From contig JBAIAC010000023.1 in assembly GCA_037349315.1 (NCBI GenBank), positions 35,998,501 through 36,062,500 on the forward strand: a stretch of 64,000 nucleotides of DNA. Direction: 5' to 3'. The DNA is from Chelydra serpentina. Lineage: Eukaryota > Chordata > Testudines > Chelydridae. How positions within the stretch are numbered: position 1 is the first letter of the stretch; each line of letters begins with the position of its first letter. Made by a program: the position numbers and the translations under genes. Of the stretch, positions 32,685 to 44,028 are shown one piece after another. A model generated the notes under the pieces. It searched no databases. It was not told the DNA's origin and saw only the letters and a list, made by a program, of their open reading frames with translations.

Positions 32685-34779
32685 TATATTTTTAAAGACG
32701 TTACTATAGGCCTAGCTCTCATTTTATACAGATCACCTTTATGCAGAGGGCTAGAGATCTCAGTTGATGGACCTTGGCTATGGATGGAACTAATGTCTCA
32801 GTTAGCACAGCCCTCACTGGGTGTCATGCTCCCAGTCTGATTCCTAAGCAACCCAGCAAGCTCAGCTGGGTTCACTGAGCCCCATCCAAATGGTTGCTTG
32901 GTCTGGGGAAGCCAGTGGCCTGATAGTTGAGCCTTGTGGCTGCTCAGTATGTGCCATGCCTGCACATCACTCCGGCTGCCTGCTCCCAATCCTTGCTCCT
33001 AGCCCCAGCCTTTACCTGTACCTGCTCCCACTTCCCTGCTTCATTCTGGGTTCTGGCTCCTGGCTCCAACTCTTGGCTACGTCCCTGATGATGCTTCCAG
33101 CTTACCTTTCAGCTCAGATGTCCTTTCATTGGTGGATGGTTTGTCTTAAAGGATACCAGGCTACTCCTTGTGTGAGATATTGCAGCATTGACTGGCAGAG
33201 CATTTGATCTAGTTCATTCTTTAACTGATGCCGAATACTTTTAAATAAGATGGGCTGAAAACTGGGAGTCTGAAAAGAATTCTGACCTCTGCTGATGAGG
33301 GTCAAGATTGGAAACCATTAACCTCATTAATTCCTCTCCATCCACCTAAGAAACAAATAGTAATTCATTGAGAGGAGCACCTTCTCCACCAGGATTTGGA
33401 GCAAAGAATAACATTCGGGGCATCAGTGGAATTTAAGTGATGCATAAGCTTTCTGCCAGCATTTTGCACAGGGGTGAAATTCACCCTCCAGGGAAGCATA
33501 AACACTAACAAGATAACAAAGGAGAGATCAGATGCTTCCTAAAAAGGGAAAGCATAACTTTCTTGAACAATACAAAGTTATGATGGGGAATTTTTTTAAA
33601 TAACTGCATATGCTTTATGATCTTGGATCCTTTATTTCCTTCACATCTTTAATTGTGGCAGCAATTATTAGCTCAGTAAATGAAAGCTTTGGAAGCATGA
33701 TTACGTGGGAGTATTTCAAGTAATAAATTAAGTTTTTTTAACTCAGTAATTGCCAATGACTAATTTGTTTTCCATTAAGACCTGAAAAGTTGAAATATGA
33801 TTTCCGTGAACTGTAAGTGCAGGCAGGTTCTGAGTTAATTACTACCTAGCAAGTACAAATTCAGGAATTTCAAGGTGTACGTATCATGAGGCACTGGTAA
33901 ATCCTTCAACATCTGCCTGGGAAAGGATTGCTCTATTTGATAGATGAGGCTGTCCTTCTGAAGGTCTATCTATTATGTAGCTACAGTCATTAAAGGCATT
34001 ACAAGTGCACTGACAGTAAAGAGTTTAGGCTTGTGGAGATTCTCACATAAATTAAGATTATATTCATGAATGTCTGGTTTGGAAATTATCCACCCTAATT
34101 TCAACGGACGGAGACAAGGTCTTGGTCAGAGTTCTGGAAAAAACACAAGGATGTGTGTAAATCATGAGTTGTTAGCTGCAGTTCACAATCTACTACTGGC
34201 AACAGAAGCTACTTCTCCATAAGGGACCATAATAATTGCAGTAAACTGGTAAGGTAAATTAGCCTGGGGGATCAGAGGGCTGATTTGGCCTGTTTACACA
34301 GTTTCAGATCCACATATGGTTCTTCTACTTGGACAGGCTAAACTGGAATAGTGCATAAAATAAAGGGAAAGAAATATGAACTTATATGAAGAAAGGGCAA
34401 TCGGGGCAGGCATATAGCAGTTGTCACAATGCTGGCTTGCCACGGTTCTTCGGTACCAGGGAAAAATGGGAACTGTAGCTAGCCTGGCACCAAGGCAGTA
34501 GCCTGAATTGGTCTCAAACTCTCCAAGTTTACCTCCTCTTCCCTGCTATCACCACACGCCTGTATCCTCTCTCAAATGGAGACTCGAGCTTTCAGACAGG
34601 CTGACTGAAAAATTACTCCCTGCTGCAGGAGGAAAGCAGACGTTTGAACCCTTTCTTGTTCCCTGAGAGAGAAGAGAGAATGCATCTTTAAACAGAACAA
34701 GAATTCCACTATTTCCTTCTGTGTGTCAGCTTGTCCATTTATCTGCTCCTAGTAGCAGATTTCCTCTGCCTTAAAAAAT
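32685..34779. other. Unassigned sequence
   Basis: No gene or repeat I can support. Ordinary AT-rich composition up to the abrupt GC rise near 34,780. Confidence 0.5.
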
Positions 34780-36185
34780 GCCCCAGAAGGCTAAAAGGGT
34801 TCCGGCTCCTTCCTGGCCATGGTTAACCTTTGCTTTCTTGGTGTGGAGCTCCAGGACCTTCTGGGAGGTGGAGCCAGGACCCCGCTACCACCACCACCAC
34901 CACCATCTGGGGTCCCTCCTGCCTGGCCAGCTGCCTGCTGCTCGCTGCTCTGCTGCACCGGGGCTGCTGCCTTCGTCGAGGAGGAAGAGGAGGTCTGCTG
35001 CTGAGGACATTGTGGAGGGGGTTTGTCGATAGACTGAGTGACTTTTGCCATCTATACTCTGGGGTGCTGGTGACTGTTTTGCTGCTGAGGGGAGCAAGGG
35101 GGAGAGGCGCGGAGCCCTCCCCCTTGCCCATCTGCTCCCCCCCACCCCCACCGTTGCTGTCGCCCCCTCTACCACCGCCCAGTTTACCACGTGGACCCGT
35201 TCCTCGCCCCTCGACGTGGCTGCCTGCCCCCCGCCCCTTTGTCATCTGGAGCCAGTGGAAGCGGTGACCAGCCAAAGCCTGACTTTTGCACAAGTGCTCG
35301 TGGGCATCTGTGTCTCCCTGCCTTGGACTTTTTCCCCCCCCAGCAGCATTTGGCTGGTGGGGGCCCTCCCTGCTGTGTTCCCCCCCCCAGTGTTAGTTTG
35401 TTCCCCCCCCCCCCCCCAGCAGCCTGCCCCACCCACCGCTTGCCTTGACGGGTTCCCCCTCCTGTTGGTTTCCACGCCCCGCCCCGGTCCTGCTGAGTTT
35501 GTTGCCTGCCCCACCCCAAACTTTGTGTCCTTGATAGTTATCTGCCCCGCCCCAGACCTGTTGTTCCCACTTGTGATTGCCTAGCCTCCCTTGCCCCCCC
35601 CCCCCCCCGAGCCCAGTCCCCTACCTGGGCACCCATGCCCGTTGCTTGAGCGCTTGTGCCCCCCCCCTTTCTGTTGCCCCCGTCACTGTTCACTGACCGC
35701 CCCCAATTGCTGTTGTAGCCCCCCCTCCCCCAGTGCAGCCGGAGGAGCCGTAGCCCTACCTAGCCCCTGTGTGCCCCGCCCCTTTTTGCCCCCACGTCCC
35801 CCGTTGCTTGCCGCCCTCCTCCCCTGCCTACGGCCTAGCGGGGAGGAGTGGTCGCCTTCCCCCCCGCTCCCTCCTCCCAGGGGCACCCTCCTTCCCTGCC
35901 TGCCACTTACCAGGGGGGAGCGGTTAGCCCCTTCCCCCACCCCACCCCTGCCTTTCCCATTGGACCCTCCTCCCCTGCGCATCATTTAGCGGGGAGGAGC
36001 GGCTCCCCACTGTAACCCCCCCCCCCCCCCGGCTTGGGGCCTCCTCCAGTCTCTTGTCACCATGGAGGGGGGGCCCTGTTCCTGCCCCCATCCCTGCCTC
36101 TGCTGTTCCCGTGACCCCTCCCTTGCCACTGCCCGCCCCAGCGGCTGTCCTCTCGGCCACCACCGGCCCAGGTTCCGCCGCTGCC
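34780..36185 (+). promoter_or_regulatory. C-rich 5' leader of the Tx1 element
   Basis: Strong strand asymmetry: long pyrimidine runs with three separate C15 tracts (35,403-35,417, 35,594-35,608, 36,016-36,030), so the minus strand can form G-quadruplexes. The many ORFs here are low-complexity Pro/Gly translations, not proteins. Presumed to hold the internal promoter. An ATG at 36,062 has a strong CACCATGG context but opens frame 2, not the frame of the CCHC protein. Confidence 0.5.
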
Positions 36186-38790
36186 ATGGCTGCCCCCTCC
36201 ATGGGCAAAAAGGGCCAGGGGAACAAGAAGGGCAAAGGCCCCACCCGGAAGTCACAACCTCCCACTGGCGGGGCTGCCCTCCCTGCCGCGGCCCCGACAT
36301 CGGCTGCGGCCCCGTCCCTCCCAGCTGTTCCTTCCACCAGCTCTGGGGGTGCTCCACCAATGGCCCCCAGAGCGTACGCCCAGGTGGCTGCCACCCCCCC
36401 GTGAGCCGCCGTTCCATCCGCCCGGCCTGCCGCCTCCACTACCATCCCTGGTGGCCGGGGCCCCTTCTCCTCGCTGACCAGGAGGCATGGCATCCGCTGC
36501 CTCCTGGTGCCCGCTTCGCCCCACATCGAGACCTATGTGCGGGCGTTGGCGAGGGTGGTGGGGCCCGCGGCCATCGTGGCGGCCTCCAAAATGTACGGCA
36601 AGGCGGTCTTCTTCCTTGCCTCGGAGGTCGCCGCTCAGGAGGCGGTGGAGAAGGGCCTAGCGGTGGGGGGCGTGTATGTCCCCCTCGAACCCCTGGAGGA
36701 TCTGGGCGTACGGCTGGTGCTGACCTCCGTCCCACCCTTCCTGCCCGATGCTGCGCTTTTGCCTGCCCTCTCCGCCCTGGGGAAACCGATTTCCATCATC
36801 AACCCTCTCTCGCTGGGCTGCAAGGACCCCGCCCTCCGCCACATTCTGTCGTTCCGCCGGCAGGTCCAGCTCCAAGTGCCGCCGGCGGGGCGTGGCGGAG
36901 TGGCGCTCGAGGGGTCCTTCCTGGTGCCCTACCAGGGGGCCCAGTACCGGGTCCACTATTCCACGGGGGAGGCCCGGTGCTTCCTCTGCCGGGCGACGGG
37001 CCATGTCCGGAGGGACTGCCCCCTGGCCCGGCTCGGAGGGGAGCCTGGGACCCGAGAGGGCGCCGTCCCTGTCACCGCCGGCGACCCTGGCGGCCCGACC
37101 ACCGCTGCCGCTGCCCCCCCACCCACGAGGGGGAGAGCGATGTCACTCTTGCCGGCCGCGAGAGAGGGACGGCCCCAGGGGGGAGTTCCGCCCCCTCCTC
37201 CCACCATCCCGCCCTTGCCACCCCGCGCTCCGGGGCCCTTGCCCCCTGGCCCTGCGCCCCCGTTGACCGGCCCTCCACCTCCACCTCGGAGGGCTGGGCG
37301 CTCGTCCGGGGGAAGCGTGGCGCCCGCAAGTTGCGGGCCCGATCCCTCCCCTCTGATGAGGAGGGAGAGGAGGCCCCCCTGAAGGTCCTGCGGGGGGCTA
37401 GAGTCGCTCCACCTTCTGCCACGGCCCCGGACGGGGCCCCACCAGGGGCACTAACCATTGCAGCCATGGCAGCGGACGGTGATGCCCCCGTCCCCTCAGT
37501 TGGTTCCCTGCCCGAGGAGGTGTCTGCATCGGTTCCCGCGGCCCCTATGCTATCAGCGCCCCCCGCCGTCGCTGCTGTGGGTGCGCTTCTGGCCCCCGCG
37601 ACTGGCGGGGAGGCCGCCGAGGCCGCGGGGACTGGCGTCACCTCCATTTTTGATGAGATCGAGGCCCTAGGTCTGACCCCGGTCACCCAGGGAGAGGACG
37701 ACCCTCCGCCAGCGGGCCTTGATCTGTCCCCCTCCACCTGCCCCTCGCCCGCACCCGTTACCCCCGCTCTGGTCCTTGGGGCGCCCTTGGACCTACCTGT
37801 TTTCCCGGCCGAGGATGGCGCTTTGCCTGAGGCCGCCGGGCCCCTAGGGGCGGCGGCCGGTGCCGACCGGTCGGGCTCCGACCCTTTGGGCGCACCCTTC
37901 ACCACCTGGCCAGAGCGGGCGGTTTCTCCTTTGGAGGGGGGCTATGAAGAAATGTCCATCGCGCCTGGCGCCGTGGCTACGGGGGATCTGCTGCATGTTG
38001 CTCCCGTGCCCGGCGTCAGTGCAGGCCCCCTCCGGTCCCTACCCCCTTGGCCCCACCCCCTGGTCGAGAGGAGCCACACCCCGGCGGCCTAGCTGCTGGG
38101 GTTATCGATCGCGCCTCAGTCCCTGCCCCTGCACCTTCCCCTGCTCCTGACCCTATTCCCTGTACAGCCCCCATTCCTGCTCCCGCCCCTTCCCTTGCCT
38201 CGATCCCTGTCTTGGCCCCCGCCCCCACTGCCTCCCATGTTACTGCCGCCCCCGGGGTCGTCTCGTTCCCGCTACCTGCGGACGACCCCCAGGGGGTGGT
38301 TTTCGTGTCCCCTCTCCCGACAGTGTTAGGGGCTGCTTTGTTCCCCCCGCCGCCCCCACCTGTGCCGGGGATGGGGACGGGTTGCCCGGCGCAACTGCGC
38401 CGGGGCTCCGCCCCTTGCTCGCCCGTCCCCGCAGGCCGCGAGGACCTTCTAGGGGACCCGCCGGAGGGCGGCAGCACAATGGCTGCCGCGTCCCCCTCTG
38501 CGCTGAGGGAAGAGCTGCGCCGCTTGCTACGTGACACCAGGGGCTCCAAGAGCAAGGTGCAGCTCGCCCTCCAGCGCTGGGGGGACTTCCACCTCGTCCT
38601 CCGGGCCGTGAGGGCCCTTTTGGGGGAGGGGAGGGGGACCGGGAGGCAGGGCCTCGCGGCCTACCGGCGAGCCCGCAATTTCCGCGACGCCCTGACCGCC
38701 CTTGGGGTGGAACGTGGGCTTTTGCGGGGCCCGCTGGGAGCCGTCGATCCCCCTGCCCATGAGGATTCACCCCAGCCCTCCCAATGCTAG
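36186..38790 (+). pseudogene. Tx1 ORF1 (gag-like RNA-binding protein), broken
   Basis: The start at 36,186 has context GCCATGGCT and gives a basic N-terminus (MGKKGQGNKKGKGPTRK). The frame is cut by TGA at 36,402-36,404, continues in the same frame through YVRALARVVGPAAIVAASKM and a CCHC zinc knuckle CFLCRATGHVRRDC (about 36,979-37,020), shifts one frame at roughly 37,060-37,270 (a C-run is near), reads EGWALVRGKRGARK and an Ala/Pro-rich acidic tail, shifts again at 38,047-38,092, and ends with REELRRLLRDTRGSKSKVQL. Three lesions in all. The intact protein would coat the element RNA. The N-terminal third of the 676-codon frame-2 ORF here is a composition shadow. Confidence 0.8.
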
Positions 38791-41700
38791 GCACCAACTT
38801 TGCATCGCTCAACACCAGGGGCTGTAGCGTGGGTCTCCGCAGGAACCAGGTGCTCTCCTTCCTTCGGGAGGGGGGGTACTCTGTCATTTTCCTGCAGGAG
38901 ACCCACACGGTTCCAGCCGTCGAGGCTCGCTGGCGGCTGGAGTGGGGGGACGAGGTCTATTTCAGCCACCTCAGCGCCCGTTCAGCCGGGGTGGCTACCC
39001 TGTTCTCCCCCGAGCTACGGCCGAGGTGCTGGGTTTAACCGAGATTGTGCCGGGCCGCCTGCTGCACATCCGGGCCCGCGTAGAGGGGCTTACCCTCAAT
39101 TTGATCAATGTTTACGCCCCAAATGCGGGCCCGGACCGAGTCTGCTTCTATCGGCAGGCGGCGGCCTTCCTTGGCACCCTGGATCCTCACGAGTGCCTGG
39201 TCCTGGGCGGGGATTTCAACACCACCCTCGAGGACCAGGACCGCGCAGGACTCGAGACGTCCCAGGCAGCCGCAGGCATCCTCAGGGAGATTGTAGACCA
39301 TCACTCCCTGGTGGACGTCTGGTGCGACTACCACCCGGACGATGCCGTCACCTTCACCTATGTCCGGGTGGGGGAGGATGGGTCGTGCCGCTCCCGGTTG
39401 GACCGGATCTATTTTTCTCGCTTCCATCTGGTACGAGCCCATGCCTCCGGCGTCCGGCCGGCCCCGTTCTCGGATCACCACTTGGTGTCCGTGACGGCCT
39501 CCCTCTGTTCGGAGAGGCCGGGGCCGGCCTATTGGCACTTCAACAACAGTTTGCTGGAGGACGTGGGCTTCGTTGCGTCCTTCTGGGAGTTCTGGCTGGC
39601 CTGGCGGGAGCAGCGGCGCGCCTTTCCCTCGGTGCGGCGATGGTGGGATGTAGGGAAGGTGCACGCATGGCTCTTCTGCCGCGACTACACCCGGGGCGCC
39701 AGCCGGCGGAGGGATGCGGCGATAGGGCAGCTGGAGCGGGAGGTCTTGGAGCTAGAGAGGCGTCTGGCCTCCGGCCCCGAGGATCCACCCCTCCGCGTAG
39801 CGTACTGGGGGAAGCGGGAGGAGCTCCGGACCCTGGAGGACCACCGGGCCCGGGGCGCTTTTGTTCGATCCCGCATCCGTCTCCTTCGGGAGATGGATCG
39901 CGGCTCCCGCTTCTTCTATGCCCTGGAGAAACGGAGGGGGGCTAAACAGCACGTCACCTGCCTCTTGGCGGAGGATGGCACCCCCCTCATGGATCCGGAG
40001 GAGATGCGGGGAAGGGCCAGGGCCTTCTACGCTAATCTTTTCTCCCCGGATCCAACCGACGCTGAAGCCTGCCGGGTGCTCTGGACCGAGCTCCCGACGG
40101 TCAGCACGGGTGACCAGGACCGGCTGGAGCTGCCTCTCTCTCTAGCCGAGTTCTCGGAAGCCCTCCGCCGCATGCCCACCAACAAGTCCCCGGGCATGTA
40201 CGGGCTGACCGTGGAGTTCTACCGCGCATTCTGGGACGTCCTCGGCCCGGACCTTGTTGCTGTCTGGGCCGAGTCCTTGCAAAGCGGGGTCCTCCCTCTT
40301 TCGTGCAGGCGAGCCGTGCTCGCCTTATTGCCGAAATAGGGGGACCTCCGCGACTTACGGAATTGGCGTCCCGTCTCGCTCCTCAGCACGGACTATAAGG
40401 TCGTAGCGAAGGCCATCTCGCTGCGGCTGGGGTCCGTGCTGGCGGACGTGGTCCACCCCGACCAGACCTACACCGTCCCGGGCCGGACCATATTCGACAA
40501 CCTGTATCTGGTCCGTGACCTTTTAGAGCTGGGGCGTAGGGATGGTCTGTCGTTCGCCCTCCTGTCCCTGGACCAGGAGAAGGCGTTCGACAGGGTGGAC
40601 CACGGGTATCTCCTGGGCACCCTGCGGGCGTTTGGCTTCGGACCCCAGTTTGTGGGCTTTCTCCAGGTGCTGTACGCTGCCGCGGAGTGTCTGGTCAGGC
40701 TCAACTGGACCCTGACCGAGCTGGTCAGCTTCGGGCGGGGAGTGCGGCAGGGGTGTCCCCTCTCGGGTCAGCTGTATGCTCTGGCGATCGAGCCCTTCCT
40801 CTGTCTCCTCCGCCAGAGGCTGACGGGGTTGGTGCTTCGTGAACCGGGGCTGCAGCTGGTCCTGTCGGCGTACGCCGACGATGTGCTCCTCGTGGTCCAG
40901 GACCCGGGCGACTTGGTGCGGGTGGAGGCTTGCCAGACGGTGTATTCGGCGGCCTCCTCCGCCCGGGTCAACTGGGTCAAGAGCTCTGGCCTGGTGGTCG
41001 GGGACGGGTGGCGGGCGAGCTCCCTCCCACCCGCGCTTCAGGCCATCAGGTGGAGCGCGAGTCCGCTGCTCTATCTGGGCGTTTACCTTTCCGCCACGCA
41101 TCCGTCTCCGCCGGAGAACTGGCACGGTTTACAGGGCAGGGTGTCGGAGCGGCTCCGGAAATGGACAGGACTACTCCAGTGCCTCTCCCTCCAAGGGAGG
41201 GCACTGGTACTCAATCAACTAGTCCTGTCCATGCTCTGGTACCGACTCAACACCTTGAGCCCGGCCCCGGGGTTCCTTGCCAGTCTCCAGAGGCTCGCCC
41301 TGGAGTTTTTCTGGCTGGGGCTGCACTGGGTCTCTGCAGGGGTCCTGAGTCTTCCCCTGGAGGAGGGGGGACAGGGCCTGGTCTACCTGCGCAGCCAGGT
41401 CCCTGTCTTCCACCTCCAGGCCCTGCAGAGGCTCCTTTATGGTGCAGGTAGTCCGGCGTGGAGCACGTTGGCGCACGCCTTCCTCCGCCACCTCCGAGGG
41501 CTCCGATACGACCGGCAGCTCCTCTTTCTCCACCCGAGCGGTCTTCCGCGAGACCTCTCCGAACTGCCGGTCTTCTACCAGGACCTCCTCCGCACCTGGA
41601 AGCTCTTTTCAGCAACCAGGTCCTTTGTGGCCACCGAGGGGGCGGATCTCCTCGCGGAGCCCCTGCTACACAATCCCAACCTATGTGTGCAGGTGGCGGA

Positions 41701-42702
41701 GTCTCCCTCGGTGCGCCGGAGGTTGGTCCTGGCAGACGCCACCAGGGTCGGAGACCTCCTGGACTACGGCACGGGGGACTGGGTGGCTCCCAGGGCGCTC
41801 GCACGGCGCATGGGGCTCGCCACCCCTCGGACCCCCCGGCGCGTACTCCGGGAGGTGAAGGCCGCCCTGTTACCCAGGTCTCTCGATTTCCTGCGGCGAG
41901 CCCTGCGAGAGGGCGTCCCCCGCCCGCCCCTCACCCCGGGCCCTCCGGATATTTTTTTAGGGCCCCGTTTCCGCGAGCCCCCCCGGCACCCCGCACCCAT
42001 GCGCCGAGCCGGCTGCACGCTCTACAGCCGGTCCGGTTTCGAACCGCGCCCAGGGCCCATCTGTGCACGCTCGTGCTTCACACATTGCATTTCCTCACCC
42101 TCGCGTCCCGCCTCGATACCAAATGGCGGGACTATCTGCCACCTAAGGAGGGTGAGGAGCCCCGGTGGGCCAGCCTGTATTCCACCCTGGTTCCACGGCC
42201 CGCCGGGGATATTGGCTGGAGGCTCCTTCACGGAGCCGTGAGCACGGGCGTACACCTGGCGCGGTTCACCCCAATCCCCGAAGCCTGCCCCTTCTGCGGC
42301 GTGAGGGAAGACCTGGCGCACGCCTACCTCGAGTGCGCCAGGTTGCAGCCCCTATTCCGGCTCCTCCGGAACCTCTTGCTGAGGTTCTGGCTGCACTTTT
42401 CCCCGCACTTGTTCCTGTTCGCACACCCTGTTCGTGGCCCCACAAAGTTGCGAGACCTCCTCGTCAACCTCCTCCTGGCTCTAGCTAAAGTGTCCATCTA
42501 CAAGACCAGGAGGAGGATGCTAGACGAGGGGGAGCTCTGTGACTGTGGGGCCTATTTCCGATCCTCCCTCGTGTCACGGATCCGGGCAGAGTTCCACTGG
42601 GCAGCGTCCGCTGGCTCCCTCGACAGCTTTGGGGAGCAGTGGGCGCTGTCCGGGGTTCTCTGCTCGGTCTCCCCATCCGGTCTCCTTGTTTTGAACCTTT
42701 GA
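38784..42702 (+). pseudogene. Tx1 ORF2 (endonuclease and reverse transcriptase), broken
   Basis: About 1,305 codons. Endonuclease: LNTRGC, FLQETHT, VLGGDFNTTL (about 39,203-39,232), SRLDRIYFSRF and FSDHHLVSV, so all main catalytic boxes remain. RT: MPTNKSPGMYGLTVEF (consensus Asp after GM is Tyr here), NWRPVSLLSTDYK, FALLSLDQEKAFDRVDHGYL, GVRQGCPLSGQLYALAIEP and AYADDVLLV (Asp-Asp at 40,877-40,882). C-terminus: CPFCGVREDLAHAYLEC. Lesions: a frameshift near 39,014-39,030 that looks like one lost base, a TAG at 40,337-40,339, and a frameshift near 42,000. The start overlaps the ORF1 stop as ATGCTAG. Confidence 0.9.
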
Positions 42703-43460
42703 CCCTCACTTGATCCCTGTTTTTTCATTAGTTGTCCCCCGGATTTACTTGGCCCCTGGGTCTAGTGGTCCCTCCCACTAGGCTTGGGGAGGGGCTTTTA
42801 GCAGTGGGCGGGCTTGCGCCCGCCCACCTCCTGGGGATACCAATAGGAGCTGGGCTCATTGACAAAGCAGCCACAGCTGTGGCCAGTTTAATCGGGGCCC
42901 AGCTGGCCCTTATAAGAGGGCAGTGGGCCTGGAGCAGACACTCTCCCTTTGCGTGTAGAGGGAGAAGGGCTTGGCTGCAGGGAGCCGAGCAGGTACCCAG
43001 GGTGGAGCAGGGCTGGGGAAGGCCAGAGGAGCTGGGGAGCTCCAGCCTGAGAAAACCCCAGGCTGTGGCCTAGTGTTAGGCCCAACTAGGTACTGGGGTT
43101 GCGGTGGCAACCCACGGGTAGGCTGAGGCAGCAGGTCCAAACCCCCTTTGCCTGTGATGAGTGGCTTACACTGCAGTCTGCCCCAGGGCGCGGGGGCTAG
43201 CTGGTGACTGGCAGTAGCCTATGACTGAGGCGAGGTGGGGATAGTGGGTTGGGGGTTCCCCTGGGAAGGGGAGACCCAGATCTGGGGGGTACTGCCAGGG
43301 GGCAGCACCCCAGTTAAAGGAGCATCAGGTCCTGGGAGGGACTCGTGAGCCTGAGTGGTCAGGCAGATCACTGGCCTGCAGAGGGTGCTCCAGAGGCTGG
43401 TGAGCTAATTCCCAGACCAACCAGTACGAGGCACCGCAGGGGTGAGTCCAACCCTGTCAC
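42703..43460 (+). other. Tx1 3' trailer, or an adjoining GC-rich repeat
   Basis: Non-coding, GC-rich, with an inverted GGGCGGGCTTGCGCCCGCCC hairpin at about 42,803-42,824 and the end CAACCCTGTCACA. It follows ORF2 without a break in composition, so I include it in the element, but it could be a separate repeat unit. No poly(A) tail seen. Confidence 0.45.
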
Positions 43461-43567
43461 AAGGAGGCACAGCATACAACTCAATATCTACTTTCCATTG
43501 CACCTGAGATTGCAGTATTAGTATGCAGTACTTACTGAGAAGTAAAGCTCTCAACAGTACCTAATTT

Positions 43568-44028
43568 TCATAGATCATAGAGTGTAAGGTGAGAAGATAT
43601 TATTAGATCACCTCGTCTGACCTCCTGCATATCACAGGCTATTACATTTCACCCTGTGTTGAGTCCAATAATTTGTGTATGGCTAAAACATATATTCCAG
43701 AAAGGCATCCAGCCTTTGATTTGAGGACATCATACATCACTTCCCTTGGTAATTTGTTAAAACAACTGTGCCTAATTTCTAATGTGAATGTCTGGTTTCA
43801 TCTTGCAGCCACTGGTTCTTGTTATGCCTTGCTCCATTAAATTAAAGGACTCTTTAGAAGATGGTATTTTTCTCCTGGTGAAGGTACTTGGACACTGTAT
43901 TCAAGTCACTTTTTTTAATGAACTAATGAGATTGAGCTCTAAGTCTCTCAGTATAAGGCATTTTCTCCAGCTCTTGAATCATTTTTGTCTCTTTTCTGTC
44001 CCCTCCAACTTTGCAGCATCCTCTTTCA
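43568..44028 (-). mobile_element. CR1 LINE 'a', 3' part
   Basis: Starts TCATAGATCATAGAGTGTAA, then TCTGACCTCCTGCATATCAC. Reads as reversed CR1 3' UTR into the ORF2 C-terminus up to CATCCTCTTT, where CR1 'b' begins. The text resumes at about 45,051. Confidence 0.75.

Larger units (their letters stand above)
34780..43460 (+). mobile_element. Near full-length Tx1-clade LINE (about 8.7 kb)
   Basis: A GC-rich block in an AT-rich neighbourhood carrying, in order, a C-rich leader, a gag-like ORF1 with a CCHC knuckle, and ORF2 with an apurinic-type endonuclease, reverse transcriptase and a C-terminal Cys/His motif. The layout and motifs such as DQTYTVPGRTIFDNLYLVRD are those of the L1/Tx1 group. Both ORFs are broken by a few lesions, suggesting a relatively young dead copy. 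The 5' limit is taken from the composition jump and the 3' limit from loss of GC-rich text after CCAACCCTGTCACA. No target duplication was found. Confidence 0.85.

Noticed and set aside
34823..36526. Overlapping Gly/Pro/Trp-rich ORFs on both strands
   Set aside because: Low-complexity translations of C/G tracts with no motifs.
36062..38092. A 676-codon single ORF as one protein
   Set aside because: The CCHC and flanking conserved text are in another frame up to about 37,060. Only the C-terminal part of this ORF (after about 37,270) matches ORF1. The first part is open only because stops are rare in C-rich DNA.
34780..43460. CpG-rich block as a gene promoter or CpG island with a host gene
   Set aside because: The long ORFs carry retrotransposon motifs (CCHC, GDFN, YADD) and the block ends with them. 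Its composition is explained by the Tx1 element.
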